Source: Sipunculus nudus (taxonomy: Eukaryota > Annelida > Sipuncula > Golfingiida > Sipunculidae). From it: DNA of 64,000 nucleotides. Shown piece by piece: positions 46,977-60,683 of this stretch. The stretch is from positions 22,817,901 to 22,881,900 of the forward strand of contig CM049317.1 in assembly GCA_026874595.1 (NCBI GenBank). The letters run 5' to 3'. The position numbers were made by a program, and so were the translations under genes. How positions within the stretch are numbered: position 1 is the first letter of the stretch; each line of letters starts with the position of its first letter. The notes under the pieces are model-generated. The model was not told the origin of the DNA. It did not search any database and saw only the letters and a list, made by a program, of their open reading frames with translations.

Positions 46977-49807
46977 AAACTATTAAGACTCAACGTAAAC
47001 TGACCTCTGTTAACAAAAATAAACAAATGTTTCTATCTATACACACTTCATATGATTATTCTCAGACCAAATAAATGATTGATCCAGAGTTTCAGCATCC
47101 AGCGTTTCCACTTTCATTCCCCACAGAGGCTGGGTTATCACCAGACAACGCCAGAATGATAATACACTGTCCGGTACCAGTGAAGGTGATAGTGATTGAC
47201 CATTTTCAGTTTCGCTGCGTGATATGATTGATACAGTGGTCAGAGCTCTTAATTAATGTTCAACGAGTTTTGGTTTTACTTGCCATTTAACATGATTTAA
47301 TTAATCAAAATACTAACGGTGATTAAGGTGTGGTGCGCACATGCAGGCAACTATACATCGGTCAAAGTCGAATCTTATTTTATTACGGGATGGGAGCTAC
47401 CGTCAATCCAATATAGGATAAGCATAATGATTGATTCCCGAGGGTTTCACTGATCAGACCAGTCAGCAGTCCATTTAACAGACAATCTATCCATAGCATC
47501 TTACTGGTTAGACGTAATAACATTTATATTGACTCGCGTTTCTGAATGAATTGAGATAGTCTTCCCTGTTCTTGTATTTTTGTAAACTATTAACTTTTTT
47601 CTGACATCTTCGGGCTGATTGATACCATAAGGTGATTAACACCACGAACCTTCTAACCAACCTTAATCAGTCTACTTATTTTGTATATAAATAAACGTTC
47701 AACAGATCTTGAACTTGGACTGACACCAGTAATGCTGGATTTCGAACAATTCTGAAATTCTTTTATTGCCATACAGGCTAATCTTTAATTTAAAAAAGGA
47801 TTCCTTACATAGTTAGGGGGATAATATGCACAAAAATAAATGAAAGATGACGAACTGGAGGCCATGTTGAATTTCTGAGAATTTCAGACCACGCATGCTC
47901 TCAGAGGGGGTAAATTTTCAGGGAAAAATCAGGCTATTTCTCAAATTGTTCGGAAAGGTATTCATAAATGTGCGGTGGTCTTGTGGAATTTTCACATTTC
48001 AAGATTTGATAGTACACATCAACTTATATGCTGGAAGCAGTCTCTAAACATGATATTCAGAGCACGGATAGACATGAATAATGATTACTATAGAAAAACC
48101 GCCTTTACGGATACTAATCAGATATTTTCCCGATCTAGAATGTTTAATATGTCATTTTATACACTCAAGATGTATTGCTCAAATATTAAATATAATAAAC
48201 CAGTATTTTTTTAAGGTATGACCTATCTGTTCAGAACAAAACATCTGCTCTCTGCATTTAGATTACTTATCATTCCAAGCAATATAACTGATTAATCAGA
48301 AACCAGACGTCTGCGGATTGAATAAGCAATCTTTGGATTTCAACTACACGTACCAACAAAAACAAACAGGAATAAATTTGGTACAGCTAGGATGTTTTTG
48401 ATTGTTTAAGATTTTCTCAGAACCATATGGGACATACTTTCGATGGACTATGGAATCTGACCAACTGATGGTATTGGTGATAATATATATAAGGTCCCCT
48501 CTAACCCTCATCCCCCTTTGACCCTACGCCCTCCCCCAAACCCTATGCCAACGAAACCCAGTTGCTGCAGCTAAGGAGTAATAAGCATATATCAGATGGG
48601 CTATGTAGTTTTTTAAATTGTTTTGACGTGAAAAGTTAAAAAAAATGAGGTGTGGATCAATCACCTGTGACAATAATTCTGACTCAAAGCTCAGGTTTGG
48701 AAAACGAGCCGGAGAACAATATCGAAAAACTGTAACAGAATCGAACGTATATTGGTTTAGTTGCTCTGGGGTGTACAATCATTGTTATAAGGTCACGGTA
48801 AGTGTAAGGGAAAACCAGAATTAGAATTGATTATTTAGATCTTCCGTGGGGGGGGGGGGGGTAAGGAAATCCGAAATAAAAAAAAATATCGAACCACATA
48901 ATAATATAGAATTCAGCTCAATCCTTGTAATTCTACCCTCCCATAGAGGGCTTAATCACATGGATTATTGTATTATCCCGTAGTCATAAGGCCAATAAAT
49001 ATAGGCATGGTTCTCAGGCACCGCCCGCGTCTATTTTAACCTCCCCGCATCATTTTTTTTATCACTCAAGAAGATAAAATTATAATATTTTGATAAGGTT
49101 TCCTTTGTTATGTAGTGCTTTCATCTGTTTAGCAAAAACTTCTGATATTATAATGCTTTTTTTTCCTGTTCATATATGACATTTTTATCGAAACATATAA
49201 AAAAAGTTTTAAAAAAATAATTAAATTACCCGCCCGCACTGATTTCTGAAAAAAAGTGCCTGAGAACCATACCTTTTTTTTTGCCTTATATTATGGTAGA
49301 GGCTATTGTTCTATTGATTACGAGCATGTGTGAAAGTGTAAGGAGGCATCAGCAATAATTCTTCCTGTATTAATTTTGGCCAGTTTGTAAGCCTTCCATG
49401 GGTTGTATTTTCACATGCCCTCGATGTCAAAATCATGAATATTGTTTGAGATTTTAATGTTTTATGTGCAGTTTACGAGTTTACTTCTTGACAAAGGGAT
49501 TTTTCGGACCTGTGGTGGTTTGTGTCCCTATCAACTTTCACATTGATTTTCTTATTACAACCCTGGACATTTTTGTGTAATATGCAAATTATGTCCGCCA
49601 ATTTAATCTGTTACTATCATCATCACAAGAAATAACCATGATATTTGATCAAACATGTCGTCTTGACTGAGATGATTTATAGTTACATTATTTTTAATTA
49701 TGCCATGTTTACGGGATGTTAGCCACATATTTTGTGTAGTGAGTATCTTACCTTGTAACATTGATTCTTGACAGTAGGTATTCAAATATAATGATTCTAG
49801 ACCCTTA

Positions 49808-49860
49808 GCATATACAACACACACACACACACCCTCACACACACACACATATATATATTT
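49808..49860. repeat. (CA)n/(TA)n microsatellite, copy c
   Basis: ACACAC run interrupted by CCCTC, then TATATATA. Corresponds to the ACAC/(AT)n run at 29446-29480 in copy a and is missing from b and d. Confidence 0.9.
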
Positions 49861-52800
49861 AATGTATACTTCATATTTCATATTACCAGTCTGGTGTGTC
49901 CCCCTGATTAACGATATAGATGAGTTGACGCCTGAATTTATTCAATGGTGGTCCTATGAATTTGCTTTTTTTTTAGGGTGCGGCATCGGGCATTGTTTGT
50001 CACGCGCATATTTTTGCAGCCTTATGGGAAATATGTTTCCTTCAACGTCTCAAAAAATGACTATATATGATATATTCGAACATGTCTTCTTCACTTCGTG
50101 TTATCTGGATTTCCTTATTTTTTTTTTCATATATCATTTTTACGGATAGTAGGTTCATATTTTGATTTCAATGATGTACGTTATCGCCGTCATTGGTGAA
50201 AAATAATTGTTATACTAATATTGTGATTGATGCTATTGATTTATTACAACATATTTCAGGATAGCTCATTCAGCTAATGCTGTTCTTCGATGTGGTCCTG
50301 CTACATTTTAAAAACATATGATACAATATGTATACAACTGATATATGAACCTGTGTACATTAAAAGTATATTTTTTAAACAATCAAGACATTTAATTTGT
50401 TTTAACAAGTTATCATTTAAGCTTAATCAGAGTACATTAATGATCTAGCGATCAATTATATATGATAAATTCACTGGTTAACGCAAGTAGCCAGTCAAAA
50501 CATGAAAAAATAGTATCTATATGCGACGTGTACTTATATTATATATAATTTAAAAAGTAAAACTGATAAAAAAGATTTAACAGTGTCAAATCATTTACAC
50601 TTCCTTCAGGTAATGTTTCAATATTTTTGTGAAAATGAGAAAAGATTTGATTTCTCGGATTTGAGTAGCGCGTCTGTTCCAGTGAAAAGCTTCCGTAGTT
50701 TGTAAATGAGGTTTTGTAATGTTCAGTGTTTGGTTTCGGGAGTACGAAATTACCCCATAGTTGATATCTATGACCATAATTTGTAAAATTCAGACAATTA
50801 ATTAAAAAGGGTGGAGCTATTCCATGATAACGTGTTTATTCAATGTTGTCTAACTTTACCTAATAAAATATTTTTAAAAATCTAAATTAAAAAAACAAAC
50901 AACTAAATTAAAAACAAAATAACTAAATAAAAAAGTGTTTATATTCTGATATTAGATGTTTATATTCTGATTTTAGATGTTGCCAGTCTCATACGACTTA
51001 ACGATGTTATCTTACTTTATACAATAAAAATATCTAAATATCTAAATTTAATATAATTTCCTTTAAAATCGTGCCATAGATTTAGTGTGCATTTTAGTTA
51101 ACTTGCACTGAATAACACATCTATCCAACGATTTTAAAAGAGTAACACAATCCTATATCTCGTAGGGTAGCGTATATGTAAGAAACTCCTGATTATACAA
51201 AACATTTAAAGTAGTATATAGTATGTCTGTCAATTACCGTTTAACAATTATTATGTATCACTTGTGTCTCTTCAGTGTTCTTATTTGTGGTGGAACATCC
51301 GGCACTAACAGGGACGGATTCAGGGAGGATGGGGTTCAGGAGTGATACCCATTACTGGAAGAAAATAAATTTTACTTTTTTTTTTACAAATTGAAAAGCT
51401 AACCCACCCGCCCCGCTTGACGGTATTTTTTTTTAAAATATATTCGGTGGGTATTTGTTTCTCGGTTTAAAAAGCAAACACCTCCTTCCGAAACTCCTGA
51501 GTCTTCCCCTGCATGGTACCGATTTGTTTGCCCAGTCGTTAACGTATTAGAGACGGATCTGCTCAATCTGAAAATGATCCCTTTTTTGTTTATATACTGT
51601 GAGTATCCCGTGTTCATTAACGTGTACGTTTACTGAAAATATAGTGGTAAAACAAACTCGTCCAAGAAAATGAGAATCTCACATGTCTATCATGCTTGGA
51701 AATAAATATTATTTAATTGAACAGTTGTAGGGGTTTATTACTTGAGGTGTTTTATTGACTCAAATATGTTTCTATTAACAAGGTGTATGTACTCTATATG
51801 CTACGGATACCATATGTCTACCTTGTCTGTTTGAAAAGAAAACAAAAACGGTGCTGTTCATATTTCAAATATGTAAATATGATGATGTTCTTCAAACAAA
51901 TTAACTTTGAAAACATAATCTGTAAAAAAAATCTTCATGGGGTAAATAACATTATTTGAGATATTATATTAAAAAAAGGTTAGTTTGATAATGATATATG
52001 AAACATATCCAGGAAAAAAAGCAATTTTAGTGAAACGGATGTTATGAGACCACAATGCGGACTTACCAAAAGTCGTGTAATTCGCATGTGGTAATATTAG
52101 AAAGGTCAGTTATAACCATGTGAAAGATTTCGGTTCGCCCCAAGGGAGGTCCCAATTGACAGGTGGTCGAATTAGGCAGGTGGTCTTTCAGCAGACAGGT
52201 TAAACTATAAGAAAGCCAATCATCTGTTGGATATATCCTTGAATGCATTCATCAGTCAACCTATGAGATATATACAACCTACGAGATATATATACAGTTG
52301 ACATAAGCACATCGGCTATATGAGGGCAACTCCCGTTGTAGTCTCGTCTCTGTAAGTCTCTACTACGGACGTTTTGTCCGGTGTAAAGACTTAAGGTTCC
52401 CCCCATCTCAGGTTACCCCCCAGTAAGATATCAATTTCAAACTACCCCCTCAAAAATTGAGGTAATCTCCGCACTGTTCGGATTTTTGTCAAATTTGCAG
52501 TTTTTTAATGCTGAGGTCTTGCAAATTTTCCTGGAATTTTACCAAACTATACCAACCGGGAGTATTTTTTGTTTCCATTTTCCTTATATCCGATAAATTT
52601 AAAATTAAATTTATACGTAGTATACGATTTAGAGTCGAATGGTGACTGTGAAGTGAGTTTTCTTGATAACAGAACATTATTTATGGATCAAAATGAAATA
52701 ATACTTGGAAGAAAAATATAAAATATTGGGAATATATTTTAGTACTAAATGCAGAAACAGCTACATGTATAATGATATAACCTTATAATCAGGCCTTTTA

Positions 52801-52982
52801 AAATGGCTAAAATATAAGGTACGAGAAAGTAGTAAGAGACCACAGCCTCCGCCAGGATCCTAATCAAGTAACGCAGCAACGCCGGAACTTTTTGACGAGG
52901 TTCAACTACCCCACCCCAGGTCTTCTCCAGGACACAGCCGCCCTGTAATACCAATGCATATTCCTATTATAATGAAAAAGCA

Positions 52983-52990
52983 GTGTGTAC
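52983..52990. repeat. Left 8-bp target-site duplication of hAT-like element
   Basis: GTGTGTAC, identical to 54219-54226. Copies a (32887 region) and b (43045 region) have a single uninterrupted copy, AGTGTGTACCAATGGG. Confidence 0.92.
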
Positions 52991-54218
52991 TTGAGCCCTG
53001 CGCTGGCCCAAACCCGCCCCGCGGGCTACGGTTTAGTTTTGAGACATATTCATCTTTGCAGAGACCACTTTTTAAAATATTGCAGATATACCTGGGAATA
53101 GCGGTGCATAATTATAGACTGTTCAGCACTGTAGGCTTATACTTGTGGCCAGTCTCAGATATTACGTAACATGGCTGAGGGTAGAGCACCAGGATTAGGC
53201 CTGTGATGTTATAATAGTCACGGCATGGGTGCATCTGTCACCAGCTGGATATAGCTTTACATTCTGCAAAGACTTAGGTATGCTAATCATGGATGAGCAA
53301 ATGAGCACTGGCTAGTTTAGAGGACTGCATTAGCAAAGCAGAATGAGATAACAAGCATGAAGCTCATTTGATATCTATTCTTGTGTACACAACTATGATG
53401 TAGCGCTTGCTCCCTCGGTAGTTCCATACCCTTCCCCTTTCAGCTAATTAACTGATCACTGCTGGACAGGATTAAGCTCTTAGGCAAATAAAAAGGTGTG
53501 AACTGTGGTGAGCAAGTTCGTAATGTCCTCTAGCTACTGCAGCTAGAGATGAGTAGTGTACAAACTTAATTGAAATTGATTATTTTATGCCTAAGTTTTA
53601 TTTTATGTTTCCATATAGCAGCATATGCATGGTAAATATGTTTAAACTGCAATTAAGTTGTTAGCAAAATATCTGACTAAGTTGAATTTATAATTACTTT
53701 AAATATTTAAAGGAGACACAATGGCAATATTTGATTATTGTGTACCATTTACTGCAGTGACTTTTCAAGTGATATGGCAGTAAATAATTGAATTACTTTT
53801 GGTAAGTGGTAATTCTTTAAAATAAAAAAAAATGCACGGGATTCTATGACACTCGTCCTTACCTGTGAAAAAAACTTGAAAATGTCCTACCATCAACTAA
53901 ACATGATAACGCTATCTCCTCAGATAGTCATTCATTATTAATATCTGAAAATAAATCTTATTTTTGGGGGGCTACCTTGTTGGTTGTCTTATGTTTATTT
54001 GCGGGTTGAATGCGGGCTGACTCTTGGTTAAAATGCGGGGCGGGGCGGGGGCGGCTGAAACCTAAATATACGGGGCGGGTGCGGGTTGATTTATTCTTTA
54101 TAGGTGCGGGGCGGTGCGGGGCGGGTTTTTTACAACTGCGGGTCGGGGCGGTTGCGGGCTGAAGGTTTGTTTTGCGGGGCGGGGGCGGGTTTTAAAATCC
54201 GGCCCGCGCAAGGCTCTA
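52991..54218. mobile_element. Non-autonomous hAT-like DNA transposon, 1,228 bp
   Basis: A perfect 8-bp target duplication flanks imperfect terminal inverted repeats: TTGAGCCCTGCGCTGGCC at the left and, read inward from the right, TAGAGCCTTGCGCGGGCC (15 of 18 match). Subterminal GC-rich repeats (CCGCCCCGC on the left; many GCGGGGCGGG at 54025-54180) are typical of hAT ends, where transposase binds. The 8-bp duplication and TAGAGCC-type terminus place it in the hAT superfamily. The AT-rich middle has no transposase frame, so it must have been mobilised in trans. The empty sites in copies a and b prove insertion after the array had formed or diverged. Confidence 0.92.
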
Positions 54219-54226
54219 GTGTGTAC
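54219..54226. repeat. Right 8-bp target-site duplication of hAT-like element
   Basis: GTGTGTAC, partner of 52983-52990. Confidence 0.92.
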
Positions 54227-54344
54227 CAATGGGATATAATGCCTTGAATTAAACCATATTGATTCAAGTTACCCCTGGTTTGTTTTATTTTGTGTATTTG
54301 TCTTAACACTCCATGAAATTTCATAAGAATATGTTCAAAACTTT

Positions 54345-54546
54345 CAAACTTGTCAAATTATATCCAGTTGAAACCAATATAACCAAGGGTAAACATAATA
54401 TCTCTTGGTGTCTCTCTGTCACTCTCTCCATCCCTCTCTCTGTCTCTCCCTCCCTCTCTCTGTCTCTCCCTCTCTCTTTCTCTCTGATTCTCTCTCTATG
54501 TCTCTTTCTCTGTCTCTCTGTTTGTCTGTCTGTCTGTCTGTCTCTC

Positions 54547-54603
<57 letters not shown>

Positions 54604-54892
54604 AACACACACAGACAAAAAAATCTGTTCAAAACTTTAAGCGTCAAATTGCACCCAGTTGAAACCAATATAACCAAGGGTAAAATATAATATTTTTCTG
54701 TCTCTCCCTATCTCTCTCTTTCACTCTCTCCCTTCCTCTCTCTCCCTCCCTCTCTCTCCTTCTCTGTCTCTCCCTTCCTCTCTCTGTCTCTGTCTTTCTG
54801 TCTCTCTCTCTGTCTCTCTGTCTCTCTCTCTTTGTCTACCTCTGTCTCTCTCTTTCTGTCTCTCTCTCTTTGTCTCCCTCTGTCTCTCTCTC

Positions 54893-54960
<68 letters not shown>

Positions 54961-54972
54961 GCGCGAGCGCGA
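54345..54972 (+). repeat. Locally duplicated CT-tract block, copy c
   Basis: The block CCAGTTGAAACCAATATAACC plus AAGGGTAAA occurs twice (about 54362 and 54657), each followed by a long (CT)n tract (54402-54600 and 54700-54958). Copies a and b have it before the tract once (33040, 43247), though copy b also has a CT run upstream. A broken CG tract ends the block at 54959-54972. Confidence 0.85.
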
Positions 54973-56162
54973 AGGCATATTCATATGAAACCGGATATAT
55001 AGATTATAGATGTTCCGGATATGTTGTCAACAAACTCTTAGTTATGGTATCATTAATGCTTAACCATGTTTATTTACCATTCATTCAGCTAGGAGCATCC
55101 GGGACCGTCAAGCTATTCTATCTACTTAATTGGGGGTAAGAAAACAATATAATGAAACAAAATTCTTGGAACATCTGCTCAGAGCAGTAAATAAATTCCC
55201 TTTAATTGGGAAGTGATAGCTAGTTCCTTCAATACTTGGTGAATACACGTTTTGTTTGTTTTATGAATAAATAACGCATGATACACTCTTACTCAGAGAT
55301 GATGGAATCAAATTGTCCTTTTGTTTAAACAACCTCATCAATTGAAGCAAGGAGATGTATAAGAAAACGCGTATTGAATTAAGCGTGTTGTCCACGTGTT
55401 ATCACGTGATCCAATTAATTCTAGTAAACTGGGTAACAAGAGTCTATTGCACCCGGGTCATAAGGTGAACAGTACCCTAGTATTTGCTCATTAGGACGGG
55501 ACCACAGGCTGAATAACATTGCTTTGTTTACTTTTACGGTGCCGAGCAAGGAGGTTTTTAAATATGGATTGTTTGTGAATTTGTAGATTTGTTTGTCCGA
55601 GCAATATTCCCGAGAGCTATCAGCGAGGAAATTCTATAGAAGGAGGGGAAATGGAACTTGGAACAATCGTTAATAACAACAAAGATCAGTTGTTAAAATT
55701 CCCAGGTGGATCGAAAATTTTCAAATGCGGATCTGGATCTAGATCTTTTTTGCCTTTTTGCGTCTCTTTCTAACCTGTCTGTTTCTCCATACAGATCAAA
55801 CTTTGATCAAGCTAAGAACTAAATGTCCCCTCCCTTGCCCATTGCTCATTAACCCACTCGAAATTGTAGCTGTTGTTTAATTCGAACGTTTTCGGGAAAA
55901 AATAAAATTGTGCAGATTCCTTGACTAACTTTTGAGGCAGATCAGCAAAATTTAGTGGCCGATCTTGTTTAGTAATAAGGCAGTGGAGGACATGTGCACT
56001 CTTTGAGTGCTTTCTATTTATATTATTTACACATTTTCAGGAGAACTACTCTTACATATATAAAGGAGGATTATCACCCTGATTGTTTGTTTAATTTATC
56101 TTCAAGGGTGGGGGTTGACTGGCTATCATGGGAGAGAAATCAAAGTTGGGACAACTGTTTTA

Positions 56163-56164
<2 letters not shown>

Positions 56165-56203
<39 letters not shown>
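56165..56203. repeat. (AT)n microsatellite, copy c
   Basis: 39-bp dinucleotide run at the left edge of the dispersed-repeat segment. Confidence 0.95.
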
Positions 56204-56206
<3 letters not shown>

Positions 56207-56440
56207 ACAATTAAGTGTAAGGTTTTAAAAATATGGTATTATGTTTCTGGTATAGGGTAATCCTGAAAAGGTTTAGATATATAATATTTCATAGTTAACT
56301 CAGAAATGGAACCAATGTATATTATTCTAATTTTAATATATTTGATTTCCATTATATAAATATTATTCTCTGAATAGCAGGGAGGGATTATATTGACCCT
56401 CCCCCCTTGGCAAAAAAGTGGGGGTTTATATACCCCCATC
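56204..56440 (+). repeat. Dispersed-repeat segment within copy c
   Basis: Best-preserved copy of the family at 120-365: CAATTAAGTGTAAGGTTTT, TATTATGTTTCTGGTATAGG, CTCAGAAATGGAACC, GAATAGCAGGGAGGGATTA, then a C-run and GTGGGGGTTTATATACCCCC, which folds on itself. Confidence 0.75.
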
Positions 56441-59400
56441 CCTCCTGTATGTTTGTTATCTTGAATTTTTTTTAAACATTAAAACCTTTGAATATTTTAC
56501 AAAAAAATACAACGCATATAAATTTACAATGCAGTTGGTTTAAATAAGTATTGTTTTTTGTAAGAGTTGTTTTTTTTCCCGACAGCAGTAAGTATAGAGT
56601 GAACTTTCAAACTAAACACTGAAATTTAATTTTCATATGGAATGATAAATTTAATTGTTTGTTACCAATAGAGTCGCAGTTCCCTCGTAGCAGGTTATTG
56701 TATAGGCATAAAAAAGTTTATCATGGTTCCGTTCTGGAAAATCATTTAAAGAAGATAGATCTAGTTGACTATAGCTTAGCTCTCATATGAAGCTATCAAG
56801 AAACGCTTGAGATCTAAGAAATAATCCCGTCACCCGACCTTTTGTGGCCCCAGGTGCTTAATACAATAGGCCAACTAATGCACGGATGTGGTGGACAGCA
56901 CCAAGACCAGAACAATACGGTAATCGTCACTACCAAACATTTCTCAGTCCTTCTAGATAGTTTCTTTATTTTATAATAATTATAATATAATATAATATAA
57001 TATAATTTTATAATAATTTCTTTATTTTATATTATATTTCAATAGTTTATTCCAATATGCTAATTATCTGATGAAATACCAAAAAAAAATGTCTCAATCG
57101 GAAAAAGATTCCACAGTGAAATTAGCCGTGAATAAATAAAAAAAATTTTGGCATTGACGATTATCGCATTGTTCCTGGTTTGTCTTGTCTGTTAATGTAT
57201 AAACACATATTTAAATATAGAAATTAGTTAATTAAATAATGCAAATGTGGAAAGTATCTTATTAAATGATGAACAGGATTCATAATAAGGCTAAGTTAGT
57301 AAAAGGAACAGTATTTCTTTGCTTTACTGTTCTTTAATAAAAGAAGAATGCACAATTTAAAAATAAACTTAAGAATTTGATTAATTTGCATATTTTATGA
57401 GCTAAATACGGCTTAAAAACAAATTTCATATAAATTGATGTTATATTTGATACAAATTGAATATCATGTACCCATTTTACTTCAAGCTGCCTACCGAGAG
57501 CCAAATTTCAATATAATATATGTATGCTTTATTAATTTTTGCTTATTTATTCAAATATGCTTATTATCTTATTATATACGCGTGGTACAAAAATATTACA
57601 AGCAGAAATCAATTCTTCCGAAAAAAACTGCCCTTGAAATGTCCTTGAGAAATGTTTGGTAGTGACGATTATCGAATTGTTCTGGTTTCGGCCATGCCCA
57701 TGGTATTTCCGTGTGTAGGACCCAAATAACCTGTTGTTTATACACATAGCAGCACTTCGGGATTAGCAATGTCATGGCTCATACAAACGCATTTGAAAAC
57801 GACGAAACAGAAATTGAAAATGACGACATATTATACCGAAGCCACTTATCCTTTTGCCACACCAGGCTATAAAAATGGCTTCAGGGTGAACTGTCATTAC
57901 TTTTATTTCAGATACAGTGTTTACTAGAGGATATGAACTAAAAAAAAATGAAAAACAAAAACACGCATGTGATGGGTACAGTTGATTTTTCTCCAACTGG
58001 CGAATGGTTCCTTAGAGAGATGATTTATTAAGCCTAGGTATTTTTGATATAGACAAACTATCAAAAAAATCCTACATGACAACTAGAATTGATATGGCCA
58101 GGATGGTCGTCATATTGGATTTCGGGCTTCATAGAGGCCAATCTGTAAAAAAAAAAACTTTAAGGCTGATTGATCAAATGATTCGGAAGATTAACCTGCA
58201 CGAACGTATATGACAGAAGACTAAGTGGCGGCCATATTGTTTTTCTGAGGATTCTAAATTTAGATGGCACGCATGCTGTCAGAGGGACCAAACTTCAGGG
58301 GAAAATCAAGCATATTCAGGAGGAGACAGAGGGTCTAAAATAAAAATTCATGAATGGCTCCCTGGTGACCATGTTTGATTTTATTTTTACATTTTCAACG
58401 TTTGATACCACACACCAACTCAGAGTAAGCAGCCTCCAGACATACTTTTCAGAGCGATCGTTGAAACGGTTCCGGATATTGGAGCAGACGGAAATAACAT
58501 ATGACAACTTTAGGACAACCGGCTATTCAGGGCACTGGCAAGAGGAATCCGTGATTAAAAATATTTAATATGTCATTGTATTCAGACAAGGGGTATCACT
58601 GGAATATTAAATTTAATATTACCAGTACTTTCGGAAATGTAGAACCAATCAGTTCAGAACAAAACGTCTGCACTCCTCAGTTAAGAATTCTGGAGTTGTA
58701 TTTTCCAAGCAACAGTATATGACTGTTTAATCAGAAACCAGACGTCTGCGAATTAAGTAGAAAATCTAAGAATTCTAACTACACCTACCAATAAAAACAA
58801 ACAGAAAAAGATATGTTCTTTGTAGCTAGCATTTACGACAGGGTGACTGATCAATTAATAACCATAACGTATTGAAATGATTCTGTTTTTCCAGGAACTA
58901 TATGGAATACACTTTCAACAGACTTTACACAGTAATACATATCTGCTGGTTGTCCGGGTTAACGCCAATATAGACAACATTCTCAGATAAACTGAGGGAA
59001 CAATAAAAATGTCCTTAAGTCTGATTGTATCTTTCGATGCCAGAATGTCGCCCACGGAAGATTATTTATGAAAAAATGTATAACATTCTTATAGCGTTAT
59101 AGATTTTTAGATGCATAAGCAGCTGTCCATGGCCTTTTTAATTTTCATAGGTTTGAAAAGTAGTTTATTTATTTCTATTTTAGATATTTCCTTATTTAAT
59201 TTCCTCATTATTTTATTTTTTCGGTAACCCAAACGTTGTATAAATATTTATCATATATTGAAGCATTCAAGGGTAAATTTTGATAGAGGAGATATTAATG
59301 GAAACATACAGAGGATAAAATTTGGACCAAAAAAATTTATTTATTTACTTAGATCGAAAGGTATAAATCAACATCAATTAAGTAGATATAAGTGAAGGTG

Positions 59401-60683
59401 ATAGTGATTGACTATTTTCAGTTTCGCTGCGTGATATGATTGATACAGTGGTCAGCTCTTAATTAGTAATGTTTAACGAATTTTGGTTTTACTTGCCATT
59501 TAACATAATGAAATTTAATTAATCATATTACTGACGGTGATTAAGGTCTAGTGCGCACATACAGGCAACTATACATCGGTTCATGGTCGAATCTCATTTA
59601 TTACGTGATGGGAGCCACCGTCAATCCAATATAGGATAAGCACGATGATTGATTCCCGAGGGTTTCACTGATCAGACCAGTCAGCCGTCCACTTAACAGA
59701 CAATCTATCCATAGCATCTTACTGGTTAGACGTAATAACATTTATATTGACTAATGTTTCTGAATAAATTGGAAAGAGTCCTCCCTTTATTGTATTTTAA
59801 TTCACTATTAACTTTTTTTCTGACACCACCAGGCTGATTGATACCATAAGGGGATTAACACCACGAACCTTCTGACCAACCCTAATCAGTCTACATAATT
59901 TGTATATAGACAAACGTTCAACAGATCTTGAACTTGGACTGACATCAGCAATGCTGGATTTCGAACAAATCTGAAATTCTGTTATTGCCATACAGCCAAT
60001 TCTTTAATTTGAAAAGGATTCCTCAAATAGTTAGGAGGATAATGTGCAAAAAAATAAATGAAAGATGACGAACTGGAGGCCATGTTAAATTTCTGAGAAT
60101 GCCAAAATTTCGGACCACGCATGCTGTCACAGGGGGTCAATTTTCAAGGAACAATCAGGCGATTTCTCGAATTGTTTGGAGGAGATAATGCACCTGAGAG
60201 GTATTCATTTTTGGAGTTGTCATTTTGAACTTTTACTTTTCAATATTTGATAGCACACATCCACTTATTTAATAAAAGCAGTCTCCAAACATGATATTCA
60301 GAGCACGGATAGACATGAATCATGATTACTATAAAAAACGGCTTTTTCGGGACACTAAGCAGATATTTTCCAAACAAGAATGTTTAATTTGTCATTTTAT
60401 ACACTCAAGAGGTATTGCTGAAATATTAAATATAATAAACCAGTATTTTGTGAAAGGTATGAACTATCTGTTCAGAACAAAACTTCTGCTCTCTGCATTA
60501 AGAATACCTATCATTCTAAGCAAAATAACTGATTAATCAGAAACCAGACGTCTGCGGATTAAGTAAGCAATCTTTAGATTTTAACTACACGTACCAACAA
60601 AAACAAACAGGAAGTAATGGTACAGCTAGGATGTATTTGATTGTTTCAAATTTTCTCAGAACCATATGGGACATAATTCAGAC

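Larger units (their letters stand above)
38193..48444 (+). repeat. Giant tandem repeat unit, copy b (10.25 kb)
   Basis: Phase marker AACTGATGGTATTGG at 38211. The first ~3 kb is close to identical to copy d (60684 onward; a 60-codon frame at 39763-39945 translates identically at 62133-62315). It carries a 466-bp insertion (46502-46967) and lacks about 1.1-1.2 kb at around 45175 that copies a (34130-35235) and c (56670-57917) keep. No gene recognised. Confidence 0.92.
48445..60683 (+). repeat. Giant tandem repeat unit, copy c (12.2 kb)
   Basis: Phase marker at 48463. Its length is about 11.0 kb once the 1.24-kb hAT-like insertion is removed. The left half resembles copy a (block at 49860-49945; the region at 51680-51780). 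It lacks about 0.64 kb near 49735 (present at 39473-40115 in b) and about 238 bp near 59393 (present at 36662-36899 in a). No gene recognised. Confidence 0.92.

Noticed and set aside
54313-54690. 125-codon Ser/Leu-rich frame
   Set aside because: Translation of the CT microsatellite; the opposite strand gives an equally long Arg/Glu frame for the same reason.
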